From Hemibagrus wyckioides (Eukaryota; Chordata; Actinopteri; Siluriformes; Bagridae): a stretch of DNA of 64,000 bases. The notes below the pieces were generated by a model. That model ran no database searches and had not been told where the DNA came from. It worked only from the letters and a program-made list of their open reading frames with translations. Positions 47,001 through 57,200 of the stretch are shown here, piece by piece (positions within the stretch are counted from its first letter, which is position 1; each line of letters begins with the position of its first letter). Both the position numbers and the translations under genes were made by a program. The stretch lies in contig NC_080711.1 of the NCBI RefSeq assembly GCF_019097595.1, positions 20,298,928 through 20,362,927 on the forward strand, in the 5' to 3' direction.

Positions 47001-50000
47001 TCCTCTGCAGGTTTGAGTGTGCGCGTGTGTGTGATGCACTGTAGAGGACCATTATAGACTCCAAATCATTGACCACCAGTGTTTTTCTTTCCGGCTATTT
47101 AAATTTAAATGCATCATTTGCCATTTTAAGTCCATAGATTTTTCCACAATGAAACATTGTTCATAGTTATTTATTTATTTTGATGAAAAACACCCATCAC
47201 TGATTCTGTACTCAGCTGTAAATGGATTTTCAGTTTATATGATGATTATTTGATTTTAATGTCTGTGGTATTTTATTAAAATGGCATTTATTTATATATA
47301 CACTACTCAAAGTTAAGGATATTTGGCTTTTGGGTGAAATTTATGGAAAATGTAAAGTTCACGCTACAGTGATATCATGAAAGTAGGGCATTTACGTAGA
47401 AGCATGCAATGGTGATTTCCTTATCTCAAACAATTTATTGAAACAAAAGCAAACAGTGGTGGGTATACCACAACAAAAAATGTCAATGTCTCAGTTTGTC
47501 ATGTGCCCTTGACCATCAATTACGGCTTGACAACGACGTCTCATGCTGTTCACGAGTCGACTTATTGTCTGCTGAGGCATGGCATTCCATCTTCTTGAAG
47601 GGCAGCCCTCAGGATTTTGAGGTTCTGGGGTGCAGGGTTACGAGCCTCTACACGGCGACTCAGCTGATTCCATAGGTTTTCTATGAGATTCAGGTCTGGA
47701 GAAAGTGCAGGCCACTCTATTTGAGGTACCCCAGCCTCCAGCAGCCGTTTCCTAATGATGAGCATTGTCGTCCATGAAGATGAAATTAGGCCTGTGTTCA
47801 TGCAGGGCCACAATGACTGGATTAATGATATTCATGTAGTATTGGCTTGTCACTGTACCATTCACAAGATCTGTATTGAGCAGACACACCTGCCCAGACT
47901 GTAACACCACCATCACAGTAGCTGATGCATAGTGCTCTCCTTGACGTCTCCAACATCGTTGGCAGCCATCAATTCTGCTCAACGTGAATCGACTTTCTTC
48001 AGAGAACAGCACTGAGGCCCACTGGTCCCTCGTCCAGCGTAAATGCTCCCTGGCCCATCACCTGTGTTTGGTGGTTTGGTCAGGTACCCTTGCAGGTTGT
48101 CTAGCACACAGACCATGCTGATGTAAACAGTTTTGAATGGTCTGACGTGACACTTGGGTGCCTCTCACCTCCCTTAAATGTGCCTGGAGTTGAGTGGCAT
48201 TCATCATCCGGTTCTGCAGGGCACTGTTCACAATGAAGCAGTCATCAACATGGGATGTGGCCAAAGGACATCCACTTCTATGCCTTTCTGTGACTTCCAG
48301 TCTCTCTGTATCTCTCTCGCAACCTGCTGATGACATTGAGACACTCTAAGCTCAGTGGCCACTTCCCTCTGAGAACATCCTGTTTGAAGCCTCGCAATGG
48401 CGAGGTACTGTTGATCAATTGTTAGGTGTGGTCTTGGTCTCATGATGTCAAAATGTGAACAGCATGATGAAGAGGACTGTTTAAATACCAATTCTAACTG
48501 AACCAGAAAATTTATTGGTCGTTTCATGGATCAAACACCAGTTGTGAATTTTGCCGTTAAGCACCTTGTTAGAGAACAGCAAGTTATGCAAAAAGTACGG
48601 AAACACTGAACAGTTGGACATGTGCATTCAAAAGTGTAGAGAAGGTCAAATTAATTTCACCTGTAAAGGTTATAGTGCATTTTAGGTCCTGAAATTTCAC
48701 CCAAAAGCCGTAGTAGCCGAGTAGTGTATATTTACAGATGTACTGTATTATCTATTCCTATATAAGACCTCAGGACATTTCCTTTTTGTTTTTTTTGAGA
48801 TGATACCAAAAAAGGAATTTGTTCATTCTGGCTGTGTTCATGAGTTTGTGTGATATCGTGCTTTCAGAATTAATGCCTGAGGTTTTACACCCCTGTTAAC
48901 TCATTGGCAGACACTTTTTTTTTTTTTTTTTTGCGCTGTAGAGTCAGACAAGTCAATGTCTGTGTTTTTTTTATATTATTTAAAAAGTTTAACAAATTAG
49001 TGCTCTATTGTAATAATGAATGGAAAAAAGTATTTATTTTATATTCATGTAAGCAAATGATAGTATCTCAGTGTATGAGCTTAGTAGAGAGCAGCTGCAG
49101 AGCTTGCTTTTCAAAATAAATTTTTTTATTTACTTTTTAATGTATTTAAAAAAATAATTGTTGAATGATTCATCACTGGTTGGTTGATGTAGATTGTTGC
49201 ATCATAATAATAATAATTCCTGCCTATGGGTCAGATTAATATAACTGAAATAAACATAGAAAATGTTTACACAGAAAATACAGAAACATAGAAAATAGAA
49301 AACTAAGGATTTCTGGATTAATTGGATGTGTAGTATTAATAAACAAAGACAGATGTAAATGCAGATTCTATTATAATGTGCAAAAAGAGCTAAATACTGA
49401 ACCAGGATAACTAAGCAAAAACACTAGGACTGGCAAGGTGATGACTGAAAACATACAAACATGAGGACAAGGATGAGACGCACAGTAGTATCGACAATCG
49501 CAAGACCAAAACACAGTGATAAAACATGCACTTAAATGATTTGGCACAAAAGGGAAAGTCCAACACAGGTGAGCGTTATCATGGGGGAAATGAAAAACAC
49601 AAGAATGATGAGACCTAGTGCTAAACAACTGCTTATTTATTATACCTACACTTTCCTGGTGTCTGCTTTATGCGGCAGTCTACTGGTGGTATATTCAAAC
49701 AAAAAATCCCAAATAAATCCTTTAAGTTTGGCCCATGTATGACAATTCCATAGATTGCCATTAGAGAACGTATTAGTAATCACTGGCTTTCACAATGACG
49801 AAGGTGATCTAATGGTTAGTTGATAATGTCAGAGATGAGCAAAGTCATGTGTTAATGAATAAAAGAGGAAGTACTGAGTGAAAAACTTTGTCATGTTATA
49901 TATAATAAAACATGTTAAATATACGCCTGAGTTCAAATTCAATTCGTTTTCATCATTTCTCTTCACATATCTACACTTTAAATGACTGAAATGTTTTTGT

Positions 50001-51780
50001 CTTTCTTCTTTTAGATCTCACTTTGCCTATCCTGATCTCGGTTTGTGTGATCCTTATTGTACTAGCTGTCTTAGCATTCTGCTTCTACAAGAAGAGACAA
50101 GGCCTAAAGAAGAAAGAAGGTGAGAAGGAATCTGGCTTTTCACAGAATCGTGTGAAATCTCTTGTCTTACACTCACAAACATTCAACTGTCAAAGTCTCT
50201 TTTTTTGAAATCACATTTTAGGACTTTTGTAGTTTCTGAAATTTAAATCAGGCCATCTGGCAAAAAACAAGTTACTTATTTAAAATCACATTTATTATTT
50301 GTGCTTGTTCTGCATGATCTTGTATAAATTGTACTTTATGCTGATTTTATAACAGCCAATCATGTGTCAGGTGTACAGGATAATAAATTGGACAGTGAGT
50401 GCATTTCTGAATCTTTTGTAATTTTCTGTAGCATTATGTAATAGATGTGTGTTTTGTTGACAGCCTCTTCTCAGGACAACAAGGAGCTTGTGTACGCAAA
50501 AGTCACTCATTCAGCCACGAACAGGACAAAGACAAGACCCAGTACATGTAAGACTTTACCACACGTTAATAATGCATGCACCAAATGTCTTTCATGGATG
50601 TGCTCTTAGTTATTAGTGTCAGTCAGTTAACCTTGTCTGATTTAACTTATTTTACATTTCAGCTAATAGATGTTCTCCATATTTGAGCAATGGAGTCTGA
50701 ATAATCTGCAGATTATGTAGGCATTTAGACAAAAGAGCAATAGATCATATGAATAGATGAATCATAGATGAATATCTTCAGTTCCAGCAGTGTGGATCAG
50801 TTTGAATGTGTGTGTCACTGAATTCTACACCAATTTTAACATAAACTCAGGGTCTTTAAAAATGAATGTTTGCCCTACCTCAACAAGGCCTCAGCCACAG
50901 CTTTTAGCTCATTTTGGCCAACAAGTAAATAAACATAAAAACCACTAGAAATTGTTCTTTTTCAGTGTATATTTACAGTATCTCACAAAAGTGAGTACAC
51001 CCCTCACATTTTTGTAAATTTATTATATCTTTTCATGTGACAACACTGAACAAATGACACTCTGCTACAATGTAAAGTAGTGAGTGTACAGCTTGTATAA
51101 CAGTGTAAATTTACTGTCCCCTCAAAATAACTCAATGCACAGCCATTAATGTCTAAACCGCTGGCAACAAAAGTGAGTAAACTATACGTATCTTTTTCTA
51201 ATTTCTATTTTTTTGTCTAAATTGTTGTTGTGTTTTAGGTTTTGTTATTGTGTTTTCTGATTTATTATTTTGTTTTGCATTTCTCAGCCACTGTACATCT
51301 GGCACCAAAATCATGTCACAGTCAAAGTCACTGAAATGATTTTGCTGCAGTCAAAGTCACTAATGGAAGCTCTTTAGCTCTTTTTTTACATGACTTGGAT
51401 GTCTGGTACTGCTGTCACTTGATTAGATAATTGAGCAGGAATCATTTAGAAACAGTTATGCCAACTACCATTTTATAAGTTAAAAGTCTGCTTAATATTA
51501 TATACATGAATGAATTTTATTTCATCAGTGCTTTCTCAGTGTGGTGTTGTCTTGTGGTTCAGCCCCAGTGCAGTACGAGGGTGTGGAGTACGGCACAGTG
51601 GTCACTTCCAACCAGAAGAAGAAAGAGGACGAGGTGCAGTACGGAGAGCTGGTGTTTAACACTCCTGCACAAAAAAGAAAAAAGTGTCCAAAGTACAAGA
51701 AGAGTGTGTGTACTCAGGGGTCCAGCACAGTCAGTGAGTGTCACAATCTCAGTCTGTTTCAGGATGAAGCATTAACATAG
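44005..51780 (+). CDS. Unit 5: mosaic CD2/SLAM-like gene, order C2-V-TM-tail
   Basis: Exons: leader 44005-44059, C2 45230-45472, V 46388-46708, TM 50015-50119, tail-1 50356-50394, tail-2 50464-50547, terminal 51563-51780. All are open and joined they give 354 codons plus stop. Because every internal exon is phase 1-1 this does not prove they belong together. Between V and TM lie a fragment of 3' UTR (47015-47280), a broken Tc1-type element and a diverged pre-leader block (48730-49900), so this may be two partial units: leader-C2-V and TM-tail. The terminal exon has a one-base deletion that changes the C-terminus. ITIM-like motifs kept: LVYAKV, VQYEGV, VEYGTV, VQYGEL. Confidence 0.55.
44462..44742 (+). 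repeat. Solo LTR with 5-bp target duplication
   Basis: 281 bp starting TGTCAC and ending GTGATA, flanked by actac at 44457-44461 and 44743-44747. The uninterrupted site is visible in other units (TATGCTACTACAATATG). It holds a TATA-like CTATTTAAGAG near 44563 and AATAAAC near 44678. It lies in the first intron of unit 5; the family is probably gypsy-like. Confidence 0.8.
45230..45472 (+). CDS. Unit 5 C2 exon
   Basis: 243 nt, phase 1-1, four cysteines, good acceptor and gtgagt donor. There is no V exon between it and the leader. Confidence 0.8.
46388..46708 (+). CDS. Unit 5 V exon
   Basis: 321 nt, phase 1-1, acceptor cttcctctgcag, donor gtagg. Open V-like domain with CRFTQRNQC and DSGTYTL; ends VKIID where other copies have VNIE. 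Confidence 0.8.
46709..47300 (+). other. Deletion junctions in unit 5
   Basis: Intron after V, then at about 46915 a jump to post-C2 intron text (C2 exon lost), then at 47011 a V-type acceptor joined to 3' UTR sequence (GTGTGCGCGTGTGTGTGATG). No complete exon. Confidence 0.6.
47301..48726 (-). mobile_element. Tc1-type element of a second family, inactive
   Basis: Ends CACTACTCAAAG and CGAGTAGTG (inverted), flanked by TA. Subterminal TTTTGGGTGAAATTT is present at both ends. It carries a broken transposase gene on the minus strand. Confidence 0.82.
47562..48450 (-). pseudogene. Tc1-type transposase pseudogene (second family)
   Basis: Pieces in several frames, 5' to 3' on the minus strand: helix-turn-helix start MRPRPHLTIDQQYLAIARLQ, a middle part NRMMNATQLQAHLREV, the catalytic region LFSEESRFTL, FIFMDDNAHH and [14 protein letters not shown]. 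Frameshifts separate them. The first catalytic position is Glu (SEES) where Asp is expected, so it would be inactive even without the frameshifts. Confidence 0.78.
48727..50014 (+). other. Diverged spacer and pre-leader block without leader
   Basis: Resembles 31030-32000 (CTGAGGTTTTACACC, TAATGCAGATTCTATT, GAGCGTTATCATGGGGG), but the leader exon and everything up to the TM exon are missing. It marks the start of a lost unit. No exon seen. Confidence 0.55.
50015..50119 (+). CDS. Unit 5 transmembrane exon
   Basis: 105 nt, phase 1-1, good ttttag acceptor and GTGAGA donor. DLTLPILISVCVILIVLAVL then a basic YKKRQGLKKKE anchor. The most diverged of the three ITIM-type TM exons. Confidence 0.78.
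50356..50394 (+). CDS. Unit 5 tail-1 exon
   Basis: 39 nt, phase 1-1, ANHVSGVQDNKLD, perfect acceptor and gtgagt donor. Confidence 0.65.
50464..50547 (+). CDS. Unit 5 tail-2 exon with ITIM
   Basis: 84 nt, phase 1-1, acceptor ttgacag and donor GTAAGA. Encodes TSSQDNKELVYAKVTH and a basic end RPST. LVYAKV fits the ITIM pattern. This is the only copy with both splice sites clear. Confidence 0.7.
50986..51195. mobile_element. Terminal fragment of another Tc1-type element
   Basis: TATCTCACAAAAGTGAGTAC is a terminus I recognise from fish Tc1-type elements. The fragment continues with CTACAATGTAAAGTAGTGAG and stops after GGCAACAAAAGTGAG. No transposase part remains. In the last intron of unit 5. 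Confidence 0.55.
51563..51780 (+). CDS. Unit 5 terminal tail exon, C-terminus frameshifted
   Basis: Same acceptor and start as the other terminal exons (VQYEGV, VEYGTV, VQYGEL kept). One base is missing in the A-rich stretch near 51673, so the sequence after NTPAQK reads RKKCPKYKKSV and runs to a later stop at 51778. The last tyrosine motif (CVYSGV) is lost and about 26 new residues are added. Confidence 0.65.
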
Positions 51781-54202
51781 ATTTTTTTGTTTCTTTCCTT
51801 TGTACAGAGCTTTGTTGCTCTGATCATCCTGGTAGAGGAAGTTGATGACATTCCACCCATACAAACTAAACTCCACTTACAGTGAAACTATTTCAGTATC
51901 TGGTTATGCAACTGCTGATTTTTTTCAGGCTGAACAGCAGAACAATGGTTTGTCCGTCTTGCTTTCTAGAACTCGGGTAACTGTTTGTGTGGAGTTTTAC
52001 ATGTGCTCACTGCATCCATGTGGTTTCCTCTGACCTCCCAAAACATGCCAGTTGGTGTGGTGTATTGACTATGCTTAATTTCCCTGTGTGTGTGTCTGTG
52101 AAAGAGAGATGCGTTGTAGAGGACTGTTATAGACTCTGCATATAGACTATACATTTTTTCCACAATGAAACAGTGTTCATAGTTAGTTATTTATTTTAAT
52201 GAAAAACACTCATCACTGATTCTGTATTCACAGCACAAAAAGATATCTTAACACACATCTTTATTCTTGTTTAGAAATAAAAGCTTATATATAAGTTTTG
52301 CTGTTGATTTTTCTTGTTTTCATGCTTGTCATCACCATGGTCCTTAATCATAAGGCTTTTTGGACTCGATTAAAAAATTTTCATGATTGTAGAGAAAATA
52401 AAAAGGAAGTTTCTTGTTGTAGTTTTAAGTGTTAACCCACAAAGCTGCAGCTTCCTAAGCAGATCACACACTATTTGAGATCAATTTTTTTTCAAACCAA
52501 CATTTCTGCTTCTCTATTTAACAAAAGAGCTGCACATAAGAAGTGTCCATATTTTATTAAAAAAAGGTTGAGTGAAATAAATGATCAAAATGTCTAATAT
52601 TGTTCAGCTGTAAATAGACTTTCAGTTTATATGATGGCTAAAACTTTCAGTGGTGTTGATTTAAATGTCTGTGGCTTGTATTCTGTCAGGAGTTATTGGG
52701 ACAGTTCCTTTCCAGACCTCTAGGGGTGCTGACAAGTGGTTTATTTATTATTGTTATTCCTATGTTGGTGGTGCCACGCCCTTTCCTCATGTGTTTTCTC
52801 GATTTCTCACCTGTCCCTTGTTTTCCGTTGATGTGCTGCTTTATATATGTTTGTCCTTCTGTCTTGGTCAGTGTCAGTCATTATGTTTATATATGTGTGG
52901 ACGTAACGGTGTGTGTGTGCTGTAAGGCCGGACGCTGTGTTATTTAGGTTTTTATGTTATTGTCATGTTTTGTTGAGGTTATTTAAGTTTCCATGTCATA
53001 GTTCTGGTTTATTTCTGTTAATGTTAATGTAGTTGTATTTTGTATGTTTTTAAAAATATAAGTATTTTATTCCTGATACACTGTATTATCTATCACTATA
53101 AGACCTCAGCACATTTTTTTTTCCTTTTTGTTTTCTGTGAAATGATACCAAAAAAGGAATTTGTTCAGTTAGACTGTGTTTGAGTGTGTGTGATATCGTG
53201 CCTTAAGAGTTAACGCCTGAGGTTTTACACCACTGTTAACTCAGGGGCAGAAACTTTTTTTCTGCAGGCGACTGGCTGATCAGTCCGCAAAGTCATGAGT
53301 TTTTTTTTTGGTTTGTTTTTGTTTTTTAAACCTATAAATATAGATTTCAAAATTGTTATAATGTAATAATTAATGGAAATAATTTCTCTAATATTTCTAA
53401 GAAAATAATAGCCTTCTAGCTTACATGTCTCATGGAGAGTAATTGCTGTGCTTGCTTCTATAAATAAAAAAGTAAATAAATGATGAATCGTTCGTCCCTG
53501 GTTGATTGAAGATTGATTTTCGATTCATGTTCTTACCTTCATGTCCTATTAAGATTAATATATCTGAAATAAACAAAAATCAAACGCAGGATTTCAGAAT
53601 TAAATGGACATGTAGTGCTAATAAACAAAGGTGGGTATGAATGCAGATTCTATTTATTATAATGTGCAAATAGAACTTAATATCTGAAACAGGATAACTA
53701 AGCAAAAACACTAGGACTGTCACTGACTTAAAAGATACAAACATGAGGACAAGGATGAGGCACATGGTAGCATCAGTAGCAAGACCAAGACACAATGAGA
53801 AAACATGCACTTAAATGATTTGGAACTAAAGGGATAATTCCACAAAGGTGAGCATGATCATGGGGGAAATGGAAAACACAATAATGATGAGACAACAAAG
53901 ATGCGGAACTATGATGATGCCTAAAAAAAGGACCAGGCTGGTGTGAGAGGTTTATAGACCATGTGTGACCATGTAAGTATTTTTAGTTTTCTCAGACAAG
54001 ACGACCAAACCACAGTGGTGCTCTACCACTTCCAAGTTTCTTGCTAAAAGTCAAGTGGTCTAGATGTTGCACAGAACTTCCTCTCTTTCTCAGTAAAGTA
54101 TTATTAGTGCTGTGAAAGAGCTTCATCTTGCTTTTGTATTTGTTCTTCACTCAGTACCAAGATCTCTATCAAGTACAGAGAGAGGACGGTTCTCTGGGCG
54201 AA
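51781..54202 (+). other. 3' UTR of unit 5, spacer and promoter region of unit 6
   Basis: AATAAA at 52276, conserved spacer block 52665-53050, the 28-nt block at 53268 without a usable donor, then the pre-leader block with ETS-like ACTTCCTC at 54076. No coding exon. Confidence 0.6.
54076..54083 (+). promoter_or_regulatory. ETS/PU.1-like site upstream of unit 6 leader
   Basis: ACTTCCTC 127 bases before the ATG of the one intact gene. Confidence 0.45.
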
Positions 54203-54257
54203 ATGAGAATACAGGTCATTTTTGGAGTCCTGTTGATTTATACCCAAGATGCCATGG
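54203..54257 (+). CDS. Unit 6 leader exon
   Basis: 55 nt signal-peptide exon, phase 1 end, donor GTAGGT. Confidence 0.82.
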
Positions 54258-57200
54258 GTAGGTTTTATAGATTTTATTATCTAATAATGCTGTAAGTACT
54301 TACTACATGTGCAGTTGTACAGTTTCAGCTTGATGGTCTTTTAGTGAATACTTCCTGTACATCTAAAGTGGAGAATGTTCTTCATCAAATTATGATTTGA
54401 TAAAAAAAAAAACATATCCTAAGAAAATAAAGTCTAATATATTTTAATATGTAAAATATATATACTTCTTAACCCTGTGCAGGTTTTTTTTATTTTCCAT
54501 CATCAGTGTTAACATGTAGCTTTAAAGGCGTCTAAAACAAATGCAGTTTTCACAGTGCAGCTTAGAAAAATGTAACATCTGACAAAAATATTTAATCACA
54601 ATACTTAAAGTCAATATGCTACTACAATATGATTCTGCAATATCTGATATTTTTGGGGATTATTTTATGTGTTCATGCAAATGGTGCATCATTTATTTTG
54701 TCATTCTGCATATTTTTTCATAATTAAACATCTAGTCTTTGGATGATATTTTAGAAAAAAATTCTTCTTCAAAGAAAGATTTATACAACAGTTTGCTGAA
54801 ATATCTTTTTTTATCCTTTAGTCACCTGTGCTGATATAATGTTTATAACATTATAATCGCAAAATAAAATTGAACAAATAAGTAAATAATCACTTGGAGA
54901 AGATCACTTTTGAAGTTTAGACAGATCAGAGGTGTGTTTCAGTGTGTAATAATATTAACAGAATGCTGATGATTTTTTCTTCCTCTGCAGGTTTGCTGTT
55001 TCAGGATCCTGCTGTCTGTAGATTTACTCAGAGGAATCAGTGTTATGTAGCTGTGGGACAAAAACTGTACCTGCAAATATCCTGGGAGGATGGGTTTGAA
55101 AGTTTCATTTTTAGCTATAGTAAAGCCCAAAGACTCATTTTTAGCTATAGTAAAGCCCAAAGTTCCCCACCAACACCACGTCTCCCAAGATGGCAGTTTG
55201 TTAATGATACTAAAACTATGATACTAACCAGTGCAGAGAGGAGCGACTCTGGAACATACACTTTAAACATCTTTGATGTAAACATGATAAGTAAAGGCAG
55301 TTATACTCTCCAGGTGAACATTGAAGGTAGGACCACACAACCTCTAATCACATCACACAGCACACTACAATTTATTTCATAAATATTGTAAAATTTTACA
55401 ATCATACTGTAACACCTCACTGGCGGCAGGTTAGTTTGGAACCATATGCAGAGTTTCAGTCCGTAATTCCGATATAACAGCGTAAATCCAAATACCGTAG
55501 TAATCCACAAAACAGCGTCAGTCCGAATCACAAATCCAAGAATCGAAAGCCAAAATCCACAAACGTTAATCCAACATGTGAAATCCAACACAGAACGTAA
55601 ACCACGGGTCGGTACCTCGATAAGCGTAATGATAATCCCGGGAAGTATTCCTTCGGTGGTGGCACAAATGCTCACAAAAACTGTTTAAAAATATATACTG
55701 TATATATGATTTTCACATATGATTAATCAAAAAAAATTGAAAATGTTTGACATGATTAAAATGGGCATTTCTACCTCTATTGTCTTGCCTTCAGATTAGA
55801 CCATCTGAAGTAAACATAGAAAATGTAAAGTTGAGGATTTTAATTAGAAAATCAACAGTAACTCAAGTGTGTATATAAAGTACTGAGTCCACAATTTAAT
55901 TTTAAAGAAAATATATATTCATGAAATAGACGTTTTGCTGACAAACTTTTTATGGCTTGTATATAAAGACTTCCTCTGTGTTTGCTGAACATCATTGTTC
56001 CTCTACTTCTTTTGGTTTTTAGTTTATGTTGCTGTATTTCTGATCTTATATTTTTGATTTGATAATGTTTTTAGTAATTTATTCTGAGGTGTTTATCTCT
56101 AATCTGCAGCTCAGGTGTCCTCAGTGAAAGTGTCATACAGCTGCTTGCCCCCTGGAGTGATGAAAGTGAACTGTTCTGCTAAAGGAGACAACCTCCACTT
56201 CAGCTGGACTTCTGATTTTATCGCCCTCCCTCAACTGGAGAATGGGACCAGCACTGCCAAACTGGAACAAGACCATCAAGGAAAAATTACCTGCCATGTA
56301 GAAAATCACGTCAGTCATGACCACAATACTGTTGAACTTCACCAATGTCCTGGTGAGCCTGTCTTTTTTCTTTTTCTTTTTTTTATAATGAATGATTAAT
56401 GGACAAAAATCCAATGCAGCAGTTTGTAAACACAGAGGCATAACAGACAGAACCAAAATCATCCTGAGGACAAGCTTGACTCATCCTGCGTGTTATCATG
56501 TACAGTCTTAAACAATCTCACCTGCTCCTTTACAAAGTTTGATTTGTCCTTGTTGCTCCTCCATAAATTTTAACTTCAAGAGAGACACCACTGAATAATT
56601 CTATTCACACATTCACAGACAGTCTTGACTAACCCCACCCAATCCCACAGACACTAGTGATTAACCCCACCCAATCCCACAGACACTCGTGATTAACCCC
56701 ACCCAATCCCACAGACACTAGTGATTAACCCCACCCAATCCCACAGACACTAGTGATTAACCCCACCTACACCCATCACATCAGTCATCTTTTAAAGAAC
56801 ATTCAGCAGTACAAAATATATAATTTTCAACTTTGACTCAAATGATACATTCATCAGTCAAATGATATTTGACCAAAAACATCAAATGGTCTGATATACA
56901 TTTTAAAATAACATGTTAACATACAGAATTGATCTTAATGCTTAACCCTGTGCAGGTTTTTCTTTTCCATCATCAGTGTTAACATGTAGCTTTAAAGGAG
57001 TCTAAAGCAATCTGACAAAAATATCTATTCATAATACTTAAAGACAATATGCTACTACAATATGATTCTACTACATTCTGTATGTATTGCATTGTTTTTA
57101 TGTGTTTATGCAAATGGTGCATCATCTATATTGTTTCATTTTTAATGCTACATATATATTATGATTAAAATTTATTTGGATGATGTTGGGAAAAAGAAGT

